From positions 1-64,000 of the forward strand of contig NZ_JBHTMP010000009.1 in the NCBI RefSeq assembly GCF_042679305.1: a stretch of DNA of 64,000 nucleotides. Direction: 5' to 3'. The notes beneath the pieces were generated by a model. That model was not told the DNA's origin, did no database searches, and was given only the letters and a program-made list of their open reading frames with translations. Position numbers and translations under genes: made by a program. Below are positions 49,200 to 58,146 of this stretch, one piece after another; within the stretch, counting starts at the first letter, position 1; each line of letters starts with the position of its first letter. This DNA is from Micromonospora_H sonneratiae (GTDB lineage Bacteria > Actinomycetota > Actinomycetes > Mycobacteriales > Micromonosporaceae).

Positions 49200-49318
49200 C
49201 GCCCCATTCTCCCAGGCCGGGCCGGCACGGAGGACCACCATGGGGGAGGCTGCGACACCCGGCCGGGGTCCGGCGCACCTCCCCGGTATGCGTACGGTGT
49301 CCTGTTAGCCTGCGGGCC

Positions 49319-50167
49319 ATGGGGCAGAGCCGGCACGTCTCCGACGACATCAGTGCGCACCGCGCACGCCCCGAGCAGCGTCTGTTCCGGCAGCCCGGCC
49401 CCGGCCAGAAGGAGACCGACGTCCTGCGGACCTTCGAACGCGGCGCGCACCGGTTGTCGGTGGCCGCCGGCACCCGGGTCGGCATGCGTTACCCGGCCAA
49501 CTTCGACGTACTGCACGTCGATTCGACGCTGCCGCTCGTCGCGGTGGCCGACGGCATGGGCGGCGGGCAGGGCAGCGCGGTCGCCGGTTCGACGGCCATG
49601 GCCACCTTCGTCGACGCGGTACGGGCGGCCGGCGAGGACGCGGGCGCGCCCCAGCTACGGGACGCGGTCGCCCGGGCCCAGCACCGGGTCCACGCGGCCG
49701 GGGCCGAGTTGGGCGAGTTGACCGGCTGCACGCTGACCGCGCTGCTGGTGGACCCGTCGGGCACGGCCGGCTGGATCACCCAGATCGGCGACTCCCGGGC
49801 CTACCGGCTCCGTGGTGGCCTGCTCGAACTACTCACCGTCGACCACACCGCAGCCTGGCTCGGTGCCGTCTACAACTGGTATCCCGCCGACTCCCCCACG
49901 GCCGCCGCCGCGCGTTACCAGCTCACCCGGTACATGGGTCACCCCGACCTGCCCGAACCAGATCTGCTGAATGTGTCCCTGCGGCCCGGCGACGTGTACT
50001 GCCTCTGCACCGACGGTGTGTCGGAGCCGATCAGCTACGACCGACTTCGGCAGCTGCTCGACGGCGACCCCGCTGACGCCGTACGGATCGCGCTGGCCGA
50101 CACCCTCGCCGCCGGTGGTCGGGACAACGCGACGATGACCGTGGTACGGGTCGAAAGCATCCGTTGA
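49319..50167 (+). CDS. PP2C-type protein phosphatase
   Basis: A 282-residue PPM phosphatase with the metal-binding set: PLVAVADGMGGGQGSAVAG, QIGDSRAYRLRGG, YCLCTDGVSEPI and GGRDNATMTVV. About 35 residues precede the catalytic domain (MGQSRHVSDDISAHRARPEQ), then RTFERGAHRLSVAAGTRVGMR. It has no membrane helix or FHA domain, so it is a soluble Ser/Thr phosphatase. Its kinase partner is not in the window. It lies upstream of the stress-protein cluster in the same direction with a 170-nt gap, so a shared role is possible but unproven. Confidence 0.9.
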   Translation: MGQSRHVSDDISAHRARPEQRLFRQPGPGQKETDVLRTFERGAHRLSVAAGTRVGMRYPANFDVLHVDSTLPLVAVADGMGGGQGSAVAGSTAMATFVDAVRAAGEDAGAPQLRDAVARAQHRVHAAGAELGELTGCTLTALLVDPSGTAGWITQIGDSRAYRLRGGLLELLTVDHTAAWLGAVYNWYPADSPTAAAARYQLTRYMGHPDLPEPDLLNVSLRPGDVYCLCTDGVSEPISYDRLRQLLDGDPADAVRIALADTLAAGGRDNATMTVVRVESIR

Positions 50168-50337
50168 CCGTCGGCCGTTGACCGTCGGGCGTCGGCGGGC
50201 AATGCGATCCCGCCACACGGAACCCGGACCCCGACTAGGCTCTGTCGGTAGAAAGCCACCCAAAGTTCGGATATGGCTACGACGCATCCGGGGGATCGGC
50301 GGGCGGGCAGACACGCGCTCGCCCGGAGGTGACAACG

Positions 50338-51192
50338 ATGACCACTCCTGCCGCCGCGCCAGTGGTCGTCGGCGTCGACGACTCGCCGGTGAGCCGCAGC
50401 GCCGTACGACTGGCCGCTCGGGAGGCAGCCAGTCGCCGCCGTCCGCTGCGGGTCGTACACGTCTTCGACTGGGGGGCGGACCCGACCGCCCCGGCCGGGG
50501 AACTCCGCGACGCCGCTGAGCGGATGCTCGGGGAAGCGATGACCATCGCGGTGCAGACCGCGCCGGAGGTCGAGGTCTCCTGCGCCATCATCGAGGGGCA
50601 GCCCGTCACCGCGCTGCTACGGGAGTCCAACGCCGCCGCCCTGATCGTCATCGGCGACGGAAACCTGGCGACCCGGTCCGCCATCTCGGCGGATGCCACC
50701 GCGGTGCAGATCGCCGCCCGGGCCGGATGCGGCGCGCTGATCGCCCGCGAGGCGTCCCCGCCGGCCGGACCGATCCTGGTGGGATTCGACGATTCGGCCA
50801 GTTCGCGGGGTGCGCTCGACTTCGCCTTCGACTCGGCGCAACGGTACGGGCGGCAGGTCACCGTGGTCCAGGTGGTGGAGGCGGAGAAGGCAGCGGGTGA
50901 CGCCGTACCGGGAGCCGCGATCACCGACGGGGCCGGTGACCAGTTGGCCAACGCCCTGGTCTCCTGGCAGCAGGCTCATCCGACGGTCAGCGTCGAGCAG
51001 CGGATCCGCACCGGGGATCCCGGAGACGTCCTCATCGAGGAGTCCCGCGCCGCCGAACTCGTCGCGGTGGGGGCGCGCGGCGAGCAGCCCTGGCGCGGTG
51101 CGCTCGGCGCGGTCAGCCAGTCGGTGCTGTACCACTCCCCCGCCCCCGTGATCATCGTCCGGCACGCCGACGACCTGTCCCCGCTCGACTGA
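50338..51192 (+). CDS. universal stress protein, two Usp domains, degenerate ATP sites
   Basis: A 284-residue tandem Usp. Domain 1 (8-140) begins APVVVGVDDSPVSRSAVRLAA and domain 2 (146-280) PILVGFDDSASSRGALDFA. The Usp nucleotide motif GxxGxxxxxxxxxGS is not intact in either domain: domain 1 reads IGDGNLATRSAIS, and domain 2 reads VGARGEQPWRGALGAVSQSV, with GAVS in place of the usual GS. It may not bind ATP like the second Usp downstream. GGAGGT stands 7 nt before the ATG at 50338. It lies 29 nt upstream of the phosphoketolase gene, so the pair is probably co-transcribed. Confidence 0.88.
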   Translation: MTTPAAAPVVVGVDDSPVSRSAVRLAAREAASRRRPLRVVHVFDWGADPTAPAGELRDAAERMLGEAMTIAVQTAPEVEVSCAIIEGQPVTALLRESNAAALIVIGDGNLATRSAISADATAVQIAARAGCGALIAREASPPAGPILVGFDDSASSRGALDFAFDSAQRYGRQVTVVQVVEAEKAAGDAVPGAAITDGAGDQLANALVSWQQAHPTVSVEQRIRTGDPGDVLIEESRAAELVAVGARGEQPWRGALGAVSQSVLYHSPAPVIIVRHADDLSPLD

Positions 51193-51221
51193 CCGATCCG
51201 GGACGGGAGGGACACGGGCGG

Positions 51222-53636
51222 ATGGAGACTTGGTCGGGCCAGCGGGCCCCGTTGACCGGGAACGAGGTACGCCGGCTGGACGCCTACTGGCGAGCCGCGA
51301 ACTACCTGACCGCCGGGCAGATCTACCTGCTCGACAATCCGTTGCTGCGCCGGGCGCTGGTGCCGTCGGACATCAAGCCCCGACTGCTCGGTCACTGGGG
51401 GACCGGTCCCGGGCTCAACCTGATCTACGTACACCTGAATCGGGCCATCGTCCGCCGGGACCTGGACATGATCTTCGTGACCGGGCCGGGACACGGCGGC
51501 CCGGCGATCGTGGCGAACACCTGGCTGGAAGGCACCTACAGCGAGTGCTACCCGGAGGTGAGCCGCGACGGAACCGGCATGGCCCGCCTGTTCCGGCAGT
51601 TCTCCTTCCCCGGTGGCATCCCCAGCCACGTCGCCGCAGAGATACCGGGATCGATCCACGAGGGCGGCGAACTGGGCTACTCGCTGATGCACGCCTACGG
51701 TGCCGCCTTCGACAACCCGGACCTGGTGGTCGCCTGCGTGATCGGCGACGGTGAGGCCGAGACCGGCCCGCTGGCCGGCAGCTGGCTGTCCAACGTCTTC
51801 CTCAATCCGGTCCGCGACGGCGCGGTACTGCCGATCCTGCACCTCAACGGCTACAAGATCGCCAACCCGACGGTGCTCGACCGGATCCCCCCGGAGGATC
51901 TGCTGGCGATGTTGCACGGCTTCGGCTACCAGCCGTACGTCGTCGACGGGGTCGACCGGGACCATCCGGCGACCGGTGACGACAGTTTCCGGGTGCACCA
52001 GGAGTTGGCCGGTGTCCTGGACCGGGCGCTCGACGACATCGCCGCCGCCCAGCGGCACGCCCGGGAATCCGGCCGGGCCGATCGGCCGAGGTGGCCGATG
52101 ATCGTACTGCGCACCCCCAAGGGCTGGACCGGCCCGCAGCAGGTCAGCGGGCAGCAGGTCGAGGGCACGTTCCACGCCCATCAGGTCCCGCTGGCCGGCG
52201 TACGGGGCAACCCTGCGCACCTCGCCGAACTGGAACGTTGGCTGCGGGGGTACCGCCCGGAGGAACTGTTCGACGCGGACGGATCACCGGTGGCCGAACT
52301 GACCGCCCTGTCCCCCACCGGCGCGCGGCGGATGAGCGCCAATCCGACCACCAACGGCGGTCTGCTCCTACGTGACCTGGCCCTGCCCGACTTCCGTGAG
52401 TACGCCGTACCGGTGCCCGAACCGGGCGCGACCGTGGTCGGGGCGACCTGGACGCTCGGTGGCTGGATTCGTGACGTCATCACCGCCAACCCGGACCGGT
52501 TCCGGCTCTTCGCCCCGGACGAGGTGGCCTCCAACCGGCTCGACGCCGCGTTCGAGGTCACCGACCGGGCCTTCGTCGGTGCGCTGCGCCCCAACGACGA
52601 CCATCTCTCCCCGACCGGCCGGGTGATGGAGGTGCTCTCCGAGCATCTGTGCCAGGGCTGGCTGGAAGGCTATCTGCTGACCGGCCGGCACGGGATCTTC
52701 ACCAGCTACGAGGCGTTCATCCACATCGTCGACTCGATGTTCAACCAGCATGCCAAGTGGCTCAAGGTGAGCCGGCAGATCCCCTGGCGGCGGCCCATCG
52801 CCTCACTGAACTACCTGTTGTCCAGCCACGTCTGGCAACAGGACCACAACGGTTTCTCCCACCAGGATCCGGGCTTCATCGACCATGTGATGAACAAGAA
52901 GGCGGAGATCGTCCGGGTCTACCTGCCACCGGACGCCAACACGCTGCTGGTCACCATGGACCACTGCCTGCGCAGTCGGCACTACGTCAACGTCGTGGTC
53001 GCCGGCAAACACCCGTCCCCGTGCTGGTTGACCATGGACGAGGCGGTCCGGCACTGCCGGGACGGGCTGGGCACCTGGCACTGGGCAGGTTCACCCGGTC
53101 CCGACGAGCCGGACGTGGTGCTGGCCTGTGCGGGCGACGTACCGACCCTGGAGACGCTGGCCGCCGCCGACCTGCTGCGCCGGCATCTGCCGACGCTGCG
53201 GGTACGGGTGGTCAACGTGGTCGACCTCACCCGGTTGCAGCCGGACACCGAACATCCGCACGGTCTGCCCGACCCTGACTTCGACCGGGTCTTCACCTGC
53301 GACAAGCCGGTGATCTTCGCTTATCACGGCTACCCGTGGCTGATCCACCGGCTGACCTACCGGCGGAGCAACCACCAGAACCTGCATGTCCGCGGCTACC
53401 TGGAGGAGGGCACCACCACGACGCCCTTCGACATGCTGATGCTCAACAACCTCGACCGGTTCCACCTCGTGATCGACGTCATCGACCGGGTTCCCGGCCT
53501 CGCCGACCATGCGGGGCAGGAGCTACGCCAGGCGATGGTCGACGCCCGTCGGGCGTGTCGGGAGCACACCCGACGGTACGGGGAGGACTCGCCGCTGGTT
53601 ACCGAATGGCGCTGGCTGGGTACGTCCCCGGACTGA
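51222..53636 (+). CDS. xfp: xylulose 5-phosphate/fructose 6-phosphate phosphoketolase
   Basis: An 804-residue ThDP enzyme of normal length. Segments: GNEVRRLDAYWRAANYLTAGQIYL, LGHWGTGPGLNLIYVHLNR, VTGPGHGGPAIVANTWLEG, CVIGDGEAETGPLAGSW (ThDP/Mg2+), GFSHQDPGFIDHV, and the C-terminal YHGYPWLIHRLTYRR and GTTTTPFDMLMLNNLDRFHL. It splits xylulose 5-phosphate or fructose 6-phosphate with phosphate to acetyl phosphate and an aldose phosphate, yielding acetyl phosphate without oxygen and with less NADH. It lies between two universal stress protein genes with short gaps (29 and 67 nt), which suggests induction under low oxygen or stationary phase. Confidence 0.95.
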   Translation: METWSGQRAPLTGNEVRRLDAYWRAANYLTAGQIYLLDNPLLRRALVPSDIKPRLLGHWGTGPGLNLIYVHLNRAIVRRDLDMIFVTGPGHGGPAIVANTWLEGTYSECYPEVSRDGTGMARLFRQFSFPGGIPSHVAAEIPGSIHEGGELGYSLMHAYGAAFDNPDLVVACVIGDGEAETGPLAGSWLSNVFLNPVRDGAVLPILHLNGYKIANPTVLDRIPPEDLLAMLHGFGYQPYVVDGVDRDHPATGDDSFRVHQELAGVLDRALDDIAAAQRHARESGRADRPRWPMIVLRTPKGWTGPQQVSGQQVEGTFHAHQVPLAGVRGNPAHLAELERWLRGYRPEELFDADGSPVAELTALSPTGARRMSANPTTNGGLLLRDLALPDFREYAVPVPEPGATVVGATWTLGGWIRDVITANPDRFRLFAPDEVASNRLDAAFEVTDRAFVGALRPNDDHLSPTGRVMEVLSEHLCQGWLEGYLLTGRHGIFTSYEAFIHIVDSMFNQHAKWLKVSRQIPWRRPIASLNYLLSSHVWQQDHNGFSHQDPGFIDHVMNKKAEIVRVYLPPDANTLLVTMDHCLRSRHYVNVVVAGKHPSPCWLTMDEAVRHCRDGLGTWHWAGSPGPDEPDVVLACAGDVPTLETLAAADLLRRHLPTLRVRVVNVVDLTRLQPDTEHPHGLPDPDFDRVFTCDKPVIFAYHGYPWLIHRLTYRRSNHQNLHVRGYLEEGTTTTPFDMLMLNNLDRFHLVIDVIDRVPGLADHAGQELRQAMVDARRACREHTRRYGEDSPLVTEWRWLGTSPD

Positions 53637-53703
53637 CGACCGCCGGTCCCGGATCTCCCCGGCGGGGAGGCACGGGACGGCACGGAACGCGAAGGAGGCC
53701 ACA

Positions 53704-54612
53704 ATGATCACCGGCCGTACGCCGTCAGGCACGCCCCACCCGATCCTGGTCGGCTACGACGGCTCCGACGGCTCCCGCGCCGCCGTGGCCTGGGCACTCG
53801 ACGAGGGTGCCCGCAGTGGAGCGCCGGTGGTGCTGGCGTACGCCTTCGAGTGGATGACCACGGCCGGATGGATCGGACCCGGTATCGGGGTCGGGGTGTG
53901 GCCCGACGACGTGGCCCGCAAGGAGATCGAATCGCTGCTGCGGGAGACGGTCGCCGAGGCCGCCAGAACGCACCCCGGTGTGGACGTACGTGGTGAACTG
54001 CTGGACGGTCCACCCGCCCCGCTGCTCCAGGACCGGTCGGCGAAGGCGTCGGTGGTGGTGCTGGGCAGCCGGGGACACGGTGGCTTCGCCGGTCTCCTGG
54101 CCGGGTCGACCACCGTCTCGGTCTCCGCCCACGCACACTGCCCGGTGGTCGTCGTACGCGATCCCGAACCGGTCGGGTCGGCCCGCCCCGGGCCGGTCGT
54201 CGTCGGGGTGGACGGCTCGGAGGAGTCGCTCCTCGCGCTCGACTTCGCCCTCGACCGGGCGGACGGGTGGAAGGTGCCGGTACGCGTCATCCGGGTCTGG
54301 GCACCCCCGGCGGCCAAGTGGCACCCGCCGGAGGCGGATCTGGCCAGGATCACGGACAGTGAACTGGCGGCCGTACAGGAGATGCTGATCGCCTGGCGGG
54401 AGAAGTACCCGGGGGTCACCATCACCCCTGAGGTGATCATCGAGCAACCGACGTCCGCCCTGATCAAGGCGTCGGTCGACGCCCGGTTGATCGTCGTCGG
54501 CTCCCGGGGCCGGGGCGGCTTCCGGGGAATGCTGCTCGGCTCGGTCAGCCAGCAGTTGATGCAGCACAGCCAGTGCCCGGTCGCCGTGGTCCGGGAACTG
54601 CCGGCGCCCTGA
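53704..54612 (+). CDS. universal stress protein, two Usp domains with intact ATP motifs
   Basis: A 302-residue tandem Usp. Domain 1 begins HPILVGYDGSDGSRAAVAWAL and ends VVLGSRGHGGFAGLLAGSTT; domain 2 begins PVVVGVDGSEESLLALDFAL and ends IVVGSRGRGGFRGMLLGSVS. Both carry the ATP signature GxRGxGGFxGxLxGS, as in Rv2623, a mycobacterial dormancy regulator. AGGAGG stands 5 nt before the ATG. It is the third gene of the Usp-Xfp-Usp set and is convergent with the membrane Hsp70 gene. The first Usp of the set has lost the same motif, so the two probably differ in function. Confidence 0.92.
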   Translation: MITGRTPSGTPHPILVGYDGSDGSRAAVAWALDEGARSGAPVVLAYAFEWMTTAGWIGPGIGVGVWPDDVARKEIESLLRETVAEAARTHPGVDVRGELLDGPPAPLLQDRSAKASVVVLGSRGHGGFAGLLAGSTTVSVSAHAHCPVVVVRDPEPVGSARPGPVVVGVDGSEESLLALDFALDRADGWKVPVRVIRVWAPPAAKWHPPEADLARITDSELAAVQEMLIAWREKYPGVTITPEVIIEQPTSALIKASVDARLIVVGSRGRGGFRGMLLGSVSQQLMQHSQCPVAVVRELPAP

Positions 54613-54681
54613 CGCACCGGCCCGTCGCGCAGTTGTTTCCAGAGTCGGCGGCGGCTGCCACCCGGCTTCGCCGGGCCGCTG

Positions 54682-56901
54682 CTACGCGGCCCGGTGGGTG
54701 GCGGTCCGTCCGGTACGGGTGATCATCACGGCCGCCCCGGCCAACGCGCCGAGGAATGCCAACTCCACCAGCTGCCCGATGTGGGAGTCGGTCCGGTTCA
54801 GACAGTTGACGGCCAGCCACCAAGCCGCGGCGACCGGAACACCGATCGCTGCGGCCAGTGGCACCGGCCCGCCCCTGCCCTGCCAGGCACGCCACAGCGC
54901 CAGGCCCACCGCCGCCCCTTCGACGGTGGCGATGCCCAGGACCCCGAACACCTCCTCGGGCTTCCCGCTCAGGTTGATCACGAACAGCACGAAGGTCCAC
55001 ATGAGAACGGTCAGCGCCGCGGTGGCGACACCGGCCCAGACCGGCGGCACCTGACGGCCGCGTACGACGAGTACGGCCAGCACCAGTCCGCCGGCAGCCA
55101 GGGTCAGTAGCGCCCCCAGCCAGGGCGCGTTCCACAGCGGTAGTGCGACCTGGACGTACTGGGGCGAGGAGCCGAACGGCAGCAGTTCCTCGTTCACGTC
55201 GTACAGCCTGATGCTCAGCTCCAGCGCGCCGCCGACCAGGCCGGCGAGTCCGGACGGTGGAGAGACCTCGGCGACCCAGCGTCCCGCCTGGGTGAACGCC
55301 GGTGCCTGTACCGTCTCCGACGTCCAGAACCCGAGGTACTGGTACTCCACCTCGACCCTGGTCACCTGGCTGTCCGTCTCGTCGCCCAGCGCGCCTTCGA
55401 GGACCATCGGCTGGCCGAGGTCGAGAACCAGGTCTTCGCTCAGTGGCGCACCGTTGAGCGTCATCGTGGCGTCCTCCGGTCGGCTCCCGCCGACACCGGT
55501 CGAGAACGGCACGTACGCCAGGATGGCGACGGCGACCACCGCGAACAGCGTGGCCAGTACCCGGACCGGCCCGGTGCGCCGGCCGGACACCACCACCGGT
55601 GCCGGCCGGGCCGGGGCATCCCCCGGGGAAAGTACGGCGGTAGCCACCGAAAGCGGAGCCGGCCCGGCCCCGGGCCGCATACTCGTCCCCGCGTCGGGCC
55701 GCACATTCGTCCCCGCGTCATGCCGCACATTCGTCCCGGCCCCGGGCCGCACATTCGACCCCGTGTCGGGTGGCGCGGGTGTCCCGGCCTGCCGGGCAGC
55801 GACGGCAGGAAAGACGGGGGCAACCTCCGGGGTCTGTGCGGCGGACACCACGGCACCTTCGGCGACGACGAGTTCGGGTTGCTCGATCGCGGTGGGCACG
55901 ACGCCGAAGGCCCGTAACAGCAGTGTGCTGACCAGCGGAATCCGGCTGGCACCACCGACCAGCAGGATGCCGTGCAGGTCAGCCGGGGTCAGCCCGGCGG
56001 CACGTACGGCAGCCCGGGTGGCGTCCACGGTCCGGTCCAGCAGCGGCCGGGCGAGTTGTTCGAGCTGCTCCCGCCCCAACGGTGCGTCCTGGTCCAGCAA
56101 CGGGACCGGGATCACGGCCTGGGCGGCGCGGGACAGCACCTCCTTCGCCGCACGGACGTCCTCCCACATCAGCCACCGCGCCCGCCGGTCGGTCGTGGTG
56201 GCCGGCTCGGTCAGCCGCCGCCACTGCTCCGGCTGCCGACCGGCGAAGACCGCGCCGAGGTGGGCGACGATCGCGGCGTCCACGTCCAGCCCACCCGTGT
56301 CGGGCAGTCCCCGGTCGGCCAGGACCCGATATCCGGTCGTCTCACGGCGCACCACGGCCACGTCGAACGTACCCGCCCCCAGGTCGTAGACGACCAGGCA
56401 GGCACCCACCGGTAGTGAACTGCCGAGCACCTCCACGAAGTAGCCGGCCGCCGCGACCGGCTCGGGAACCAGCCGGTGCGTGGGCAGGCCGGCCTGCACG
56501 GCGGCGGTGGACAGTAGCGCTCGGCGCTGCTGTCCCCAGGACGCGGGATGGGTGACGACCACGCTGTCCGGCTGGCCGCCGGCCGCGCGGGTGACCTCCT
56601 CACGGACCCGGGTGAGCACCGCGGTGACGAGGTCGACGACCGGCACCTCCCGATCACCGAGCAGCACCGTGCCGTCGTCGATACGCTGTTTGGGATTCGG
56701 CTCGCACCGCTGCGGGCTGACCCGGCCGCCGTGCCACGCCTCGCGGCCGGTCACCAGCCGGCCGCCGGGCTCGACGAAGACCGCCGATGGCAGCAGTGGC
56801 GTGCCGTCCAGCAACAAGGGTGTGGTCCGACCGTCACGACGCCGCAGAACGGCAACCGTATTGGACGTTCCAAAGTCGATTCCCACCGATATCCCCGTCA
56901 C
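54682..56901 (-). CDS. Hsp70-like ATPase fused to a transmembrane C-terminus
   Basis: A 739-residue protein. Residues 1-375 are an Hsp70/actin-type ATPase: SVGIDFGTSNTVAVLRR (phosphate 1), ACLVVYDLGAGTFDVAVVR (phosphate 2) and LHGILLVGGASRIPLV (adenosine). A linker with four near-identical octapeptides of the AGTNVRPD type (about 387-419) precedes one membrane helix (about 455-475), an external beta-rich region (480-600) and a hydrophobic C-terminus with about four more helices (610-735). The peptide-binding domain of DnaK is absent. Similar fusions occur in actinobacteria with unknown clients. It is convergent with the second Usp gene and divergent from the Acg-like gene. Confidence 0.88.
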   Translation of the reverse strand: MTGISVGIDFGTSNTVAVLRRRDGRTTPLLLDGTPLLPSAVFVEPGGRLVTGREAWHGGRVSPQRCEPNPKQRIDDGTVLLGDREVPVVDLVTAVLTRVREEVTRAAGGQPDSVVVTHPASWGQQRRALLSTAAVQAGLPTHRLVPEPVAAAGYFVEVLGSSLPVGACLVVYDLGAGTFDVAVVRRETTGYRVLADRGLPDTGGLDVDAAIVAHLGAVFAGRQPEQWRRLTEPATTTDRRARWLMWEDVRAAKEVLSRAAQAVIPVPLLDQDAPLGREQLEQLARPLLDRTVDATRAAVRAAGLTPADLHGILLVGGASRIPLVSTLLLRAFGVVPTAIEQPELVVAEGAVVSAAQTPEVAPVFPAVAARQAGTPAPPDTGSNVRPGAGTNVRHDAGTNVRPDAGTSMRPGAGPAPLSVATAVLSPGDAPARPAPVVVSGRRTGPVRVLATLFAVVAVAILAYVPFSTGVGGSRPEDATMTLNGAPLSEDLVLDLGQPMVLEGALGDETDSQVTRVEVEYQYLGFWTSETVQAPAFTQAGRWVAEVSPPSGLAGLVGGALELSIRLYDVNEELLPFGSSPQYVQVALPLWNAPWLGALLTLAAGGLVLAVLVVRGRQVPPVWAGVATAALTVLMWTFVLFVINLSGKPEEVFGVLGIATVEGAAVGLALWRAWQGRGGPVPLAAAIGVPVAAAWWLAVNCLNRTDSHIGQLVELAFLGALAGAAVMITRTGRTATHRAA

Positions 56902-57104
56902 GTCGGGAGTCTAGTGGTGTGTCGACGCGGGCATTCCTGCCGTCGTCAGGCTCAGGGTGCGACACGACGGTCCGGGCGGCTTCCCGGCGCTGGACGTGCT
57001 GTCCTTCCCGGGACGGAGACCATTGTCCGGGTGGCGTGGACCGGCAAGTAACCTCGGACCAGCACCCGGTCGGGCACGATGGATCAGACGGAAGGGGCGC
57101 GAGA

Positions 57105-58121
57105 ATGACCGACGAGACGCCGGAGACCAGCCGGTCGCTGACTGCCGCGCTGACCGAGGCCGCCACGGCGGCCGGCTACGCGCCCTCGGTGCACAACACC
57201 CAACCGTGGCGCTGGCGGGTCCAGCCGGACGGCCTGGAGCTGTACGCCGTACGCGACCGGCAACTGGCCGTCACCGATCCGGATGGACGGCTGCTGGCGG
57301 TGAGCTGCGGCACCGGGCTGCACCACGCCCGGGTGGCGCTGGCGGCACAGGGCTGGGCGGCCCGGGTCACCCGGTTGCCTGATCCGGCCGACCCGGACCT
57401 CCTGGCCAGGATCGTCGTCACCGGGCCGAGCGCGCCGACCTCCGACGCCGTCGAACTGGCGGCCTGCCTGCGGGAACGGCACACGGACCGCCGACCGGTC
57501 AGCACCGAGCCGGTGCCGACCAGGTCGCTGGACGCGATCAGGAAGGCGGTGGCGGACGAGGACCTGCAACTGCACATCCTCGGCGCCAACCAGGTCTACG
57601 AACTGGCCGCCGCAGCGTCCCGGGCCGCCGAGGTGGAGGCCAAGGACCCGGTGTTCCAACAGGAACTCCAGTACTGGACTACCCGGACCGGCCCGGCCGG
57701 CACCGGACTGCCGGCGGAGGTGCTGCCCGCACACGCGGCGGAGACCACGGTGCCGGGCCGGGACTTCGGCCGGGAGGGCACCCTGCCGGTCGGACCGGGC
57801 CACGACCGGGCCGCCGCCTACGGGCTGCTGTACGGCGACGAGGACGAGCCGAAGAACTGGCTACGGGCCGGTGAGGCGTTGTCTGCGGCCTGGCTGACCG
57901 CCACCCGACTCGGCGTGTCGGTGGTGCCGCTCAGCGCGGTGGTCGAGGTGGTCAGCACCCGGCACACGCTGCGCCGGTTACTGGCCGACCTCGGTTACCC
58001 GTACCTTGCGTTGCGGCTGGGGATCGCCGACCCGGCGCAGCCTGCGCCACCCCACACACCACGGATGCCGGTCACCCAGGTCGTGGACACGTCCGCCGTG
58101 CCCACCGCCGGCACTCAATAG
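57105..58121 (+). CDS. acg: Acg-family nitroreductase-like protein
   Basis: A 338-residue protein: AATAAGYAPSVHNTQPWRWRV at the start, LAVSCGTGLHHARVALAAQGW, LRERHTDRRPVST, then ALSAAWLTATRLGVSVVPLSAVVEV and ALRLGIADPAQPAPPHTPR. This matches Acg (Rv2032), a DosR-controlled member of the nitroreductase superfamily that binds FMN behind a lid but has no demonstrated reduction of nitro compounds. The ATG at 57105 starts the conserved region. It lies in the set with Usp, phosphoketolase and P-type ATPase genes. I saw no clean DosR-type palindrome in its upstream 200 nt. Confidence 0.85.
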   Translation: MTDETPETSRSLTAALTEAATAAGYAPSVHNTQPWRWRVQPDGLELYAVRDRQLAVTDPDGRLLAVSCGTGLHHARVALAAQGWAARVTRLPDPADPDLLARIVVTGPSAPTSDAVELAACLRERHTDRRPVSTEPVPTRSLDAIRKAVADEDLQLHILGANQVYELAAAASRAAEVEAKDPVFQQELQYWTTRTGPAGTGLPAEVLPAHAAETTVPGRDFGREGTLPVGPGHDRAAAYGLLYGDEDEPKNWLRAGEALSAAWLTATRLGVSVVPLSAVVEVVSTRHTLRRLLADLGYPYLALRLGIADPAQPAPPHTPRMPVTQVVDTSAVPTAGTQ

Positions 58122-58146
58122 CCCGCCCGGGACGGCGGCGCAGGCT

